From NCBI RefSeq assembly GCF_029223485.1, contig NZ_JARHTP010000027.1:62001-126000 (forward strand): a DNA stretch of 64,000 nt, in the 5' to 3' direction. The translations under genes were made by a program, and so were the position numbers. Positions within the stretch are counted from its first letter, which is position 1. Each line of letters opens with the position of its first letter. The notes beneath the pieces are model-generated. The model searched no databases. It saw only the letters and a list, made by a program, of their open reading frames with translations, and was not told the origin of the DNA. The stretch comes from Streptomyces coacervatus. GTDB lineage: Bacteria > Actinomycetota > Actinomycetes > Streptomycetales > Streptomycetaceae. Below, one piece after another: positions 16,493 to 24,387 of this stretch.

Positions 16493-17839
16493 ATGCGAGT
16501 TCGTATGCGTACGGTCGCGGCACTGGCCGGAGCGCTGGCGCTGTCCCTGGTGAGCGGATGCGCCAAGGGCGGGGCCGGTGCGTCGTCGGACACGGTGACG
16601 TACTGGCTGTGGGACTCCAACCAGCTGCCCGCCTACCAGGCGTGCGCCAAGGGCTTCGAGAAGCAGAACCCCGGACTGCAGGTGAAGATCACCCAGTTGG
16701 GCTGGGACGACTACTGGACCAAGCTCACCGCCGGCTTCATCGCCGGCACGGAACCGGACGTCTTCACCGACCACATCCAGAAATTCGGCCAGTTCGCCGA
16801 CCTGAAGGTGCTGGAGCCGCTGGACGACCTGGGCATCGACCCGGCCGCCTACCAGAAGGGTCTCGCCGACAACTGGATCGGCCAGGACGGACACCGTTAC
16901 GGCGCCCCGAAGGACTGGGACACGGTCGCCCTCTTCTACAACGAGAAGGCGGCGAAGGCGGCCGGTCTCACCGCCGGGCAGCTGAACAACCTGTCCTGGA
17001 ACTCGAAGGACGGCGGCACCTTCGAGAAGGCCGTCGCCCACCTCACCGTGGACAAGAACGGCAAGCGGGGCGACGAACCGGGCTTCGACAAGAACAACGT
17101 CAAGGTGTACGGCCTGGCCAGCAACGGCGCCGGGGACGGCGACGGCCAGACCCAGTGGAGCAACTTCGCCGCCTCCGCGGGCTGGACCTACACCGACAAG
17201 AAGCGGTGGGGCACCAAGTACGGGTACGGCTCCAAGGCCTTCCAGTCGGTCGTCAAGTGGTACTTCGGGCTGGCGAAGAAGGGCTACATGGCGCCCTTCA
17301 CCGCCTACAACTCCCAGTCCAGTCCGGGCAACGCGCAGGTGGCCGCGGGCAAGGCGGCGGCCACGTTCGACGGGGCGTGGATGATCTCGACGTACGCCGG
17401 CTTCAAGGGCATGAAGATCGCCACCGCGCTCACCCCCGAGGGCCCCACCGGCAAGCGCGCCACCATGATGAACGGCCTCGCCGACTCCATCACCAAGAAT
17501 GCCGCGGGCAAGGCGGGCGCGAAGAAGTGGGTGCGGTACCTGGCCTCTGACGAGTGCCAGAAGACGGTGGGCAGTTACGGCATCGTCTTCCCGGCCACAC
17601 CCGACGGCACGAAGGCCGCGGTGGCGGCATACAAGAAGAAGGGCATCGACGTCACGGCCTTCACCGGGCCGGTCGCCGACAAGAAGGACTTCACGACCTT
17701 CTCCTACCCGATCACCAACTACGCGGCCGACGTGTTCGCACTGATGCACCCGGCCATGCAGGACATCTACGGCAACGGCAAGTCCGTGAGCAGCCTCGAC
17801 AAGACCAACAGCCAGATCAACCTGATTCTCGACCAGTGA
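16493..17839 (+). CDS. Sugar ABC transporter substrate-binding lipoprotein
   Basis: 448 residues. The signal has a lipobox LVSGC with the modified Cys at 23. The mature protein is a type 1 solute-binding protein: VTYWLWDSNQLPAYQACAKGFEKQNPGLQVKITQLGWDDYWTKLTAGFIAG near the N-terminus, GTEPDVFTDHIQKFGQFADL, YGAPKDWDTVALFYNEKAA and KAAATFDGAWMISTY. Many Trp, Tyr and Asp residues fit a carbohydrate cleft. It is third in the operon and delivers sugar to the two permeases. The ROK regulator is expected to control it. The sugar is unknown. Confidence 0.9.
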   Translation: MRVRMRTVAALAGALALSLVSGCAKGGAGASSDTVTYWLWDSNQLPAYQACAKGFEKQNPGLQVKITQLGWDDYWTKLTAGFIAGTEPDVFTDHIQKFGQFADLKVLEPLDDLGIDPAAYQKGLADNWIGQDGHRYGAPKDWDTVALFYNEKAAKAAGLTAGQLNNLSWNSKDGGTFEKAVAHLTVDKNGKRGDEPGFDKNNVKVYGLASNGAGDGDGQTQWSNFAASAGWTYTDKKRWGTKYGYGSKAFQSVVKWYFGLAKKGYMAPFTAYNSQSSPGNAQVAAGKAAATFDGAWMISTYAGFKGMKIATALTPEGPTGKRATMMNGLADSITKNAAGKAGAKKWVRYLASDECQKTVGSYGIVFPATPDGTKAAVAAYKKKGIDVTAFTGPVADKKDFTTFSYPITNYAADVFALMHPAMQDIYGNGKSVSSLDKTNSQINLILDQ

Positions 17840-17886
17840 GTCGACTGAGTCGACCTGTCACTCGACCCATGAAGGGCATGCCTTAC

Positions 17887-19089
17887 ATGACGTTCTCCCT
17901 CGGCATCGTCGGTGCCGGCCAGTTCTCCGGCCAGTTCGCCACGCTGTTCCAGGCCCACCCCGGCGTCAGCGACGTCCATGTCACCGACCTCCTGCCCGAA
18001 CGGGCCGAACAACTCGCTTCCGCACAGCAGTTGGCGGGCACCTTCCCGTCCTACGAGGCGATGCTGGAGTCCCCGGCCGTCGATGCGGTCGCGATCTTCA
18101 CGCAGCGCTGGACGCACGGGCCGCTCGTGCTGCAGGGCCTGAACGCCGGCAAGCACGTGTACTCCGCGGTCCCCATGGCGATAGCCACGGAGGAGATTGC
18201 GGCGATCATCGACGCGGTCAAGGCGACCGGGCTGACGTACATGATGGGCGAGACCAGCCAGTACAACCCGGCGACCGTGCACGCCCGCAACCAGATCGCC
18301 GAGGGCGCCTTCGGGCGGATCTTCTACGCCGAGGGCGACTACGTCCACGACATGGATCTGGGGTTCTACGAGGCGTACCAGTACAGCGGCGGCGCGGACT
18401 GGAAGCAGACCGCCAGCTATCCCCCGCTGCTCTACCCCACGCACTCGGTGGGCGGGGTGCTCGGCGCCTGGCAGACGCATGCGGTGAGCGTGTCGGCGAT
18501 CGGTGTGGTCGACGAGCGGGGCGACGGCGTCTTCGACAAGGACGTCAGCCAGTTCGGCAACGACTTCTCCAATGCGACCGCGCTGTTCGAGGTGGCGGGC
18601 GGCGGTTCGTTCCGTACGAACGAGTTCCGGCGGGTGGGCTATCCCTCGCACATCCGGGAGTCGCGTTTCCGGTTCTTCGGCACGGACGCGAGCATGGAGC
18701 AGCTCGCCACCGTGGCCCTGTGGCAGGACAAGAAGGGTGTGAAGGACATCAGCGAGCTGCTGGAGCCCAAGCCCACCATGTCTCCTGACGATCCGTCACT
18801 TCAGCACATTGCGCCGGAACTTCGGGCCGCCTTCACCTCGGGTTCGGCGCCGGTGCACGATCGCGCGCGGCTGCCGCGGGAGTTCGACAACCTGCACAAC
18901 GGGCACGAAGGCAGCCACCACTTCCTGGTCGACGACTTCGTGACCGCCGTGAACACACGGTCGCTGCCGTCGGTGAACGCGTGGGTGGCCGCCCGCTACA
19001 CCCTGCCGGGCATCGTCGCGCACGACTCGGCACGGCAGGGCGGGGCCAGGCTGGAGATCCCGGACTTCGGGGACGCGCCCGAGGCGTGA
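17887..19089 (+). CDS. Gfo/Idh/MocA family NAD(P)-dependent oxidoreductase
   Basis: 400 residues. The Rossmann start is SLGIVGAGQFSGQFATLFQAHPG and the conserved sugar-dehydrogenase lysine lies in AGKHVYSAVPMAIA (usual form EKP; here the Pro-Met variant). The C-terminal half resembles glycosidase-like or dehydrogenase members (GFYEAYQYSGGADWKQTASYPPLLYPTHSVGGVLGAW), with the catalytic-type His in YPTHS. ATG 17887 is chosen because GAAGGG lies 10 bases upstream; ATG 17869 is in frame but precedes that site. It is the last gene of the sugar operon, so it probably oxidises or opens the imported sugar. Confidence 0.85.
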   Translation: MTFSLGIVGAGQFSGQFATLFQAHPGVSDVHVTDLLPERAEQLASAQQLAGTFPSYEAMLESPAVDAVAIFTQRWTHGPLVLQGLNAGKHVYSAVPMAIATEEIAAIIDAVKATGLTYMMGETSQYNPATVHARNQIAEGAFGRIFYAEGDYVHDMDLGFYEAYQYSGGADWKQTASYPPLLYPTHSVGGVLGAWQTHAVSVSAIGVVDERGDGVFDKDVSQFGNDFSNATALFEVAGGGSFRTNEFRRVGYPSHIRESRFRFFGTDASMEQLATVALWQDKKGVKDISELLEPKPTMSPDDPSLQHIAPELRAAFTSGSAPVHDRARLPREFDNLHNGHEGSHHFLVDDFVTAVNTRSLPSVNAWVAARYTLPGIVAHDSARQGGARLEIPDFGDAPEA

Positions 19090-19124
19090 CGACCCTGAGC
19101 GAGCCGGGTGCCTGCGTTTACGCG

Positions 19125-19823
19125 TCAGGTGCCCGGCTTGCGGCCGTAGACGAAGACGTCGTCGCCGGTCTTCAGCAGCGACCAGTACTTCTGGGCCGTG
19201 GCGGGGGTCATGTTGACGCAGCCGTGCGAGCCCGGCGGGTTCCACATGCTGAGGTTCACGGAGTGGAAGGCCTGGCCGCCGTCGAAGAACTGGCTGTAGG
19301 GCATGGGCACGTTATAGATGTCCGATACGTGGTTCTTGTCCCGCCAGTAGATCTTCTTCAGGCCGGTGCGGGTCTCGAAGCCGTCGCGGCCGGTGCGGAC
19401 CGGGACGGGGCCGTAGACGAGCCTGCTGCCGTCCTGGATCCAGCTGAGCTGGAGCGTGAGGTTCACGCAGGCGATGCGGCCCTTGTTGACGGGGCATGCG
19501 CCGTCCCTGTTGGGGTGGTTCCCGACGGCCTTCTGCTTGTTCATGAGATCCATCACGCCCCACGTGACGGAGCCCGCGTACCCGATGTTCGGGGTGATGC
19601 CGTGCTTGGTCTGGAAGGCCTTGATCGCCTTGCAGTCGATGGCGGACTGCTTGCCGTCGACGGTCAGGCCGAGGAACTTCTCCACCTGCTTCTGGTAGGG
19701 CCCGGTCTGTGTGGTGCAGCCCGTGGCCGCCTGCGCGGGCGCGCTGCCCAGGGCGAGGGTGAGCGGCGCCACCAGTCCGGTTATCCCGAGTGCGACGGCT
19801 CCCCGTCTGCGTATGTCCCCCAT
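19125..19823 (-). CDS. L,D-transpeptidase (YkuD) with N-terminal peptidoglycan-binding-like domain
   Basis: 232 residues. A signal peptide (RRGAVALGITGLVAPLTLALGSAPAQAA) is followed by a peptidoglycan-binding-like module (PYQKQVEKFLGLTVDGKQSAIDCKAIKAFQTKHGI) and a YkuD catalytic domain. The active site HSVNLSMWNPPGSHGCVNM supplies the His and Cys202 of the conserved SHGC motif. These enzymes form 3-3 crosslinks in the cell wall and act outside the membrane. The frame is open upstream into the SDR relic, but the signal peptide fixes the start at 19823. It is convergent with the sugar operon and shares an imperfect hairpin with its end. Confidence 0.88.
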   Translation of the reverse strand: MGDIRRRGAVALGITGLVAPLTLALGSAPAQAATGCTTQTGPYQKQVEKFLGLTVDGKQSAIDCKAIKAFQTKHGITPNIGYAGSVTWGVMDLMNKQKAVGNHPNRDGACPVNKGRIACVNLTLQLSWIQDGSRLVYGPVPVRTGRDGFETRTGLKKIYWRDKNHVSDIYNVPMPYSQFFDGGQAFHSVNLSMWNPPGSHGCVNMTPATAQKYWSLLKTGDDVFVYGRKPGT

Positions 19824-19994
19824 GGCCTGCCTTGCCTTTCGTGCGGATGGGTCGTCTGATCTGCGATGTCTGCCAGCTAGACCGGCGTCCGGCGCGATCG
19901 GTTGCAGGAGTCCCTCACGATGCGACGAAACGGTGACATTCGCAGTGCCGCAGGTCACAGGGTGATGCTTTGCACCGCCAGGGCCTGCCCGGCG

Positions 19995-20351
19995 GATCAG
20001 GTCGGCTGCAGGTAACGGCGCTTGTCGGCCGCCCCGAGCGGGGTCTGGGGTGTGCAGCTGCCTGTCGGAGGACGCCTCGCGGGAGGCGAGGAAGGCGACG
20101 GCGGAGGCGATGTCGACGACGGCGCCGTGGCCCGAGGCGGCCAGGTGCGGGAGGGCTGCGCGGCAGCAGCGGTAGGTGCCGGTCAGGTTGATGTCGAGGT
20201 CGCGGGCCCACGCGTCGTCCCGGCCGTCCTCGAAGAGCGGGGTGTGCGGGGTGCAGCCCGCCGTGCTGTTGACCAGGACGTCGAGCGAGCCGAAGGCGGC
20301 GACGGCGGTGACGAGAACTCCGTATCCCTCGAAGCGCTTGGTGTCAGCCAT
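19995..20351 (-). pseudogene. SDR family oxidoreductase relic with internal deletions
   Basis: The frame begins MADTKRFEGYGVLVTA, then jumps to AVAAFGSLDVLVNSTAG and DINLTGTYRCCRAALPHLAASG, which are mid-domain SDR motifs. The TGxxxGIG cofactor loop (about 70 residues) is gone. After AVVDIAS the sequence continues AVAFLASREASS, which belongs near the C-terminus of an SDR, so the catalytic YxxxK segment is also deleted. The terminal TGSC motif sits one frame over. An intact protein would be about 250 residues. The reading frame runs without a stop into the L,D-transpeptidase gene. It cannot encode a working dehydrogenase. Confidence 0.7.
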
Positions 20352-20400
20352 GGGCCGCAGCTACTCCCCCGAAGATCCACAGGGCAGGTAGCGTGCGCCC

Positions 20401-20928
20401 ATGTCCGCGTTTCTGCAGCAACTCCCCGCGCTGATAGGTGTCGTGATCGGTGCGCTCGGTTCGTATCTGGCGGTGGTGCGGGGTGATCAGGCGCGGTTCA
20501 GGCGGGAGCAGGCGGCGCGCTGGGAGGAGCGGCGGCTCGCGGTGTACGCCGACTACGCGCAGTCGTTGAAGAGGTCGGTCACGCTGACCTACCGGGTCGC
20601 CGCACATTTCGGCAACGACCCGAACCCGCACCCCTTGTCGCCCCAGGAGGCGGAGCCGCTGCTGACCGAGGCGCAGCTCGCCCGGGATCCGGTCGGCGAG
20701 GCACTGATCCTGCTGGGCAGCACCGAGGTGGTGCAGAAGGCCCAGGAGTGGGTGCTGACCGTGGTGGAGATGGAACGGTTCCTGCGGGACGGTACCCACG
20801 ATCCGGCGGCCTGGCGGGCCCTGGTGGAGCGGCAGTTGGCCGGCCGCCGGGGGTACTACGCGGCGGTGCGGGAGGATCTCGCCCTGCCGCCGGGTCACTC
20901 GGCACGCTGGTCCGTGCCCCAGCCGTGA
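20401..20928 (+). CDS. Conserved hypothetical protein with N-terminal membrane anchor, 175 aa
   Basis: The protein starts MSAFLQQLPALIGVVIGALGSYL, a single N-terminal helix, then a charged coiled region (RGDQARFRREQAARWEERRLAVYADYAQSLKRS) and a helical C-terminal part. The pattern of one helix followed by RREQAARWEERRLAVYADYA is common in streptomycete hypothetical proteins. The disrupted gene at 21984 has a comparable anchor, QARLDRVNAQLSEFYGP, so the two may be distant relatives. It is convergent with the SDR gene, 1 base between stops. Function unknown; a cytoplasmic domain tethered to the membrane is all that can be said. Confidence 0.65.
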   Translation: MSAFLQQLPALIGVVIGALGSYLAVVRGDQARFRREQAARWEERRLAVYADYAQSLKRSVTLTYRVAAHFGNDPNPHPLSPQEAEPLLTEAQLARDPVGEALILLGSTEVVQKAQEWVLTVVEMERFLRDGTHDPAAWRALVERQLAGRRGYYAAVREDLALPPGHSARWSVPQP

Positions 20929-20929
20929 G

Positions 20930-21844
20930 TCACCGGTAACCGGTCACATCCGCCGGCTTCCCCGCGTCCTGGACCTCGACGAGGTAGCGCCAGGCGTCCG
21001 GGCGGCTGCCGTCGAGGTCCGTGAAGCCGTACTCGTGGGCGAGTGAGCCGCTGGAGAGGGACTCGCCGTTCCAGCGGGAGACGTCCGGGTCGGCGGCCAG
21101 CGCGGCGACGGCTCGGCCGACGTAGCGGGGTGTCTCGGAGATGGCGAAGTGGGGGACGCGTTCGAGGGCGTCACGCCAGTTGTCCTCGCGGACGCCGAAC
21201 TGGTCGAGCATGATCTCCGAGAGCAGCCAGCCCGGGGTGAGGGCGACGGCGGTCGCGCCGCGCGGGCCCAGTTCGTGGGCCAGGGCGAAGGCCATGCGCA
21301 GCACGGACGCCTTGGCGAGGTCGTAGAAGAAGGAGACGCGGTAGGTGTCGCGGTTGTACTCGGCGGTTCCGTCGGTGACCTCGACGACCAGTCCGCCGGG
21401 ATGACGCAGGAGCAGCGGCAGGGCGTGGTGGCTGGTGACGGCGTGCGTCTCGACGGCAAGCCGGAGCAGCCTCAGTCCCTTGTCGAGGTCGTGCTCCCAG
21501 ACCGGGCGGTCCCACTCGAAGAGCGTCTCGCCGCCCCAGATGTCGTTGACGAGGATGTCGAGGCGGGCCTGCTCGTCCGCGATGCGGTCCACGAGGGTGC
21601 GGACCTGTGCGGGTTCGAGGTGGTCGGTGGGTACGACGATGCCCTGGCCGCCCGCCTGGGTGACGAGGTCGGCGGTGTCCTCGATGGTCTCGGGGCGGTC
21701 GTACTCGGAGCGCTGGGCACGGGTGGTGCGTCCGGTGACGTAGACCGTGGCGCCGGCCGCACCGAGTTCCACGGCGATCCCGCGGCCCGCGCCCCGCGTC
21801 GCCCCGGCGACCAGCGCCACCTTGCCCTTCAGCGGTGCGGACAT
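20930..21844 (-). CDS. Short-chain dehydrogenase/reductase
   Basis: 304 residues. The N-terminal cofactor motif is KGKVALVAGATRGAGRGIAVELGAAGATVYVTGR, with an unusual GATRGAGRG in place of TGxxxGIG. NDIWGGE replaces the usual NNAG. The catalytic Tyr/Lys are in YRVSFFYDLAKASVLRMAFALAHEL (YDLAK). The family acts on alcohols or ketones with NAD(P)H in the cytoplasm. The variant NDIWGG belongs to a subgroup seen in actinobacteria (from memory). It is convergent with the anchored protein and adjacent to the disrupted membrane gene. Substrate unknown. Confidence 0.83.
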   Translation of the reverse strand: MSAPLKGKVALVAGATRGAGRGIAVELGAAGATVYVTGRTTRAQRSEYDRPETIEDTADLVTQAGGQGIVVPTDHLEPAQVRTLVDRIADEQARLDILVNDIWGGETLFEWDRPVWEHDLDKGLRLLRLAVETHAVTSHHALPLLLRHPGGLVVEVTDGTAEYNRDTYRVSFFYDLAKASVLRMAFALAHELGPRGATAVALTPGWLLSEIMLDQFGVREDNWRDALERVPHFAISETPRYVGRAVAALAADPDVSRWNGESLSSGSLAHEYGFTDLDGSRPDAWRYLVEVQDAGKPADVTGYR

Positions 21845-21983
21845 GTCCGGCCTCCCGTTCCCCTACGACTGCTGTCACCGTCGAGGGTGCCGGGAAATCC
21901 GGACATCCTCTGTCGCCTTTCAGGTAGCGGGCTGGACGATCACCCGGCCGGCCGCAGCCGTGCGCGCCGTACCATCACCTCCC

Positions 21984-22673
21984 ATGATCACCGTGATCTT
22001 GACCGTCGGGCTGGCGTTCCTCGGCTACCTGGCGACGTAGCGGCAGGCTCGACTGGACCGTGTCAACGCCCAGTTGAGCGAGTTCTACGGACCGCTGTTC
22101 GCGCTGATGGAGGCCAACAGCCGGGTCTACGACACGTTCGCCGCAAAGTTCGTCCGCCCGGACGGACGGGACCCGTTCGACCACGACATACCGCCGAGCG
22201 AGGACGAGTTGGCGCAGTGGCGGACCTGGGCCACGACCGTGTTCGTCCCCAACATCCGTGCCATGCGGGACGTGGTGGTGACCAAGGCGGATCTGCTGAT
22301 CGAGGAGGAGATGCCGGACGCGCTCCTGCAGTTGTGCGCACATGTCTCCGGGTACGAGATCGCCGTCGCGCGCTGGGCGCAGGGCGACTTCGGTGAGCAT
22401 CTCTCGGTCGTGACGTTTCCCGGCCGCGGACTGCAGGAGTACACCCGCGACCGGTTCACACGGCTGAAGAGCGAACAGGCCCGGCTGCTGGGGCGCTCCT
22501 CGCGTTTGGGCCTGTCCGGGGCTCAGTGGCCGCGGGCGATCCATTCCTCCAGGTGGGGGGCTTCGGCGCCGATGGTGGTCGAATCGCCGTGGCCGGTGAG
22601 CACCTTGGTCTCCGGAGGGAGGGAGAGCAGGCGGTCGCGGACGGAGTTGATGATCGTCGGGAAGTGGGAGTAG
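21984..22673 (+). pseudogene. Membrane-anchored conserved protein disrupted by an amber codon
   Basis: ATG 21984 opens MITVILTVGLAFLGYLAT and then hits TAG at 22038-22040. The same frame continues directly as RQARLDRVNAQLSEFYGPLFALMEANSRVYDTFAAKFVRP and on through DMxDAL...HVSGYEIAVARW. One residue replacing the stop would give a single-helix anchored protein, as in similar streptomycete genes. A GTG or TTG restart after the stop could make the soluble part, but no ribosome site is visible. The C-terminus also lacks a natural stop: after SSRLGLSG the frame runs 150 bases antisense into the metallo-hydrolase gene. Both ends therefore look damaged. Function unknown. Confidence 0.6.
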
Positions 22674-23155
22674 GAGCGACCTGTCGCGCCGGGCCCGCCC
22701 TGGAAGAGGGTGTCGCCGGTGAAGACCGTGGCCAGGGCGGGATCGTAGAGGCAGACGGCGCCCGGCGCGTGGCCGGGGGTGTGGAGGACCGTGAGGTCGG
22801 CCCCCGCCGCCTCGATGACCTGGCCGTCGACCAGGTGGGCGTCGGGGTCCCGGTCGGGGTGGGTCTGCTTCCACAGCGGCAGGTCGTCGGGGTGCAGCCA
22901 GATGGTCGCGCCGGTGCGGTCGGCCAGCGCGGGTGCGGCGTCGATGTGGTCGTTGTGGGCGTGTGTGCACACGATGGCAACCAGGCGGCGGTCGCCCACG
23001 GCTTCGGCGATCGCGTCGGCGTCGTGGGCCGCGTCGATGACGATGACCTCGTGGTCGTCGCCGACGAGCCACACGTTGTTCTCCACCTCCCAGGTGCCGC
23101 CGTCCAGGCTGAAGGTGCCGGAGGTGACGAGGCGTTCGATGCGGGCCCCGGTCAT
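22523..23155 (-). CDS. MBL-fold metallo-hydrolase, mycothiol formaldehyde pathway partner
   Basis: 210 residues of metallo-beta-lactamase fold: NNVWLVGDDHEVIVIDAAHD, the metal site THAHNDHIDAAPAL, the third His in LHTPGHAPGAV, TVFTGDTLFQGGPG and the last His in LTGHGDSTTIG. Its start codon overlaps the stop of the S-(hydroxymethyl)mycothiol dehydrogenase by one base, so it is co-translated. In actinobacteria this pairing is standard: the dehydrogenase makes S-formylmycothiol and the hydrolase presumably releases formate and free mycothiol. Its family is glyoxalase II-like. Function is inferred from context. Confidence 0.85.
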   Translation of the reverse strand: MTGARIERLVTSGTFSLDGGTWEVENNVWLVGDDHEVIVIDAAHDADAIAEAVGDRRLVAIVCTHAHNDHIDAAPALADRTGATIWLHPDDLPLWKQTHPDRDPDAHLVDGQVIEAAGADLTVLHTPGHAPGAVCLYDPALATVFTGDTLFQGGPGATGRSYSHFPTIINSVRDRLLSLPPETKVLTGHGDSTTIGAEAPHLEEWIARGH

Positions 23156-24243
23156 CAGAGCACCACCACCGAGCGCAGCACGTCGCCGTGGTGCATCCGC
23201 TCGAACGCCTTCTCCACGTCGGTGAGTTGGATCGTCTCGGTGACGAACTTGTCCAGCGGCAGGCGGCCCTGCAGATGCAGGTCGATCAGCATCGGGAAGT
23301 CCCGGGAGGGCAGGCAGTCGCCGTACCAGGACGACTTGAGCGCGCCGCCCCGCCCGAACACGTCCAGGAGCGGCAGTTCGAGCTTCATCTCCGGGGTGGG
23401 CACGCCGACCAGGACCACGGTCCCGGCGAGATCGCGGGCGTAGAAGGCCTGCTTGTACGTCTCCGGGCGGCCCACCGCCTCGATGACCACGTCGGCGCCG
23501 AAGCCGCCGGTCAGCTCGCGGATCGCCTCCACCGGGTCGGTCTCCTTGGAGTTCACCGTGTGCGTGGCGCCCATCTCACGCGCCGTGGCCAGTTTCCGGT
23601 CGTCCAGGTCCACCGCGATGATCTTCGCGGCGCCGGCCAGGTTCGCCCCGGCGATCGCCGCGTCGCCCACTCCGCCGCAGCCGATCACGGCCACGCTGTC
23701 GCCGCGGCCGACACCGCCGGTGTTGATCGCGGCCCCGATTCCGGCCATCACGCCGCAGCCCAGCAGCCCGGCCACCTGCGGTGTCACACTCGAATCGACC
23801 TTCGTGCACTGCCCGGCCGCCACCAGCGTCTTCTCGGCGAACGCGCCGATGCCCAGGGCCGGTGACAGCTCCTGACCGGTCGAGGCGAGGGTCATCTTCT
23901 GCTCGGCGTTGTGGGTGTTGAAGCAGTACCAGGGCCGTCCCCGCAGACAGGCGCGGCAATTGCCGCACACCGCACGCCAGTTGAGGATCACGAAGTCGCC
24001 GGGCGCGACATCGGTGACGCCCGCGCCGACCGACTCCACCACCCCGGCGGCCTCATGTCCGAGCAGGAAGGGGAAGTCGTCGCTGATGCCGCCCTGCTTG
24101 TAGTGCAGATCGGTATGACACACCCCGCACGCCTGGATCCGTACGACCGCTTCCCCCGGCCCCGGGTCGGGCACGACGATCGTCTCCACCCGCACCGGCT
24201 CGCCCTTGCCCGGTGCGATCACGCCGCGTACTTCCTGCGCCAT
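23155..24243 (-). CDS. mscR: S-(hydroxymethyl)mycothiol dehydrogenase
   Basis: 362 residues, the exact layout of the zinc alcohol dehydrogenase specialised for mycothiol adducts: VRIQACGVCHTDLHYKQGG (Cys42 zinc ligand), LLGHEAAGVVESVG (His63, Glu64), the structural zinc lobe CGNCRACLRGRPWYC, and the NAD motif VIGCGGVGDAAIAGA. It oxidises S-hydroxymethylmycothiol, formed when formaldehyde reacts with mycothiol, to S-formylmycothiol; it may also reduce S-nitrosomycothiol. It acts in the cytoplasm. Position and spacing with the MBL hydrolase make a two-gene formaldehyde detoxification operon. The ATG is preceded by CGAAAGG. Confidence 0.93.
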   Translation of the reverse strand: MAQEVRGVIAPGKGEPVRVETIVVPDPGPGEAVVRIQACGVCHTDLHYKQGGISDDFPFLLGHEAAGVVESVGAGVTDVAPGDFVILNWRAVCGNCRACLRGRPWYCFNTHNAEQKMTLASTGQELSPALGIGAFAEKTLVAAGQCTKVDSSVTPQVAGLLGCGVMAGIGAAINTGGVGRGDSVAVIGCGGVGDAAIAGANLAGAAKIIAVDLDDRKLATAREMGATHTVNSKETDPVEAIRELTGGFGADVVIEAVGRPETYKQAFYARDLAGTVVLVGVPTPEMKLELPLLDVFGRGGALKSSWYGDCLPSRDFPMLIDLHLQGRLPLDKFVTETIQLTDVEKAFERMHHGDVLRSVVVL

Positions 24244-24387
24244 GGTGTTGAAACCTTTCGTCGGCGGATGTCCGTCCCTCCGACCCTACGTGTGACTGAT
24301 CGGTAACGGAGTCCGCCCGGGACCGGCCGCCCCTCGGGGCGGGCGCCGACGTAGCCTGAATGCTCCGCACGACTCCTGAGGAGCGCC

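Noticed and set aside
19125..20351. A 408-residue SDR-transpeptidase fusion protein
   Set aside because: The transpeptidase has its own signal peptide start and the SDR part lacks cofactor and catalytic segments.
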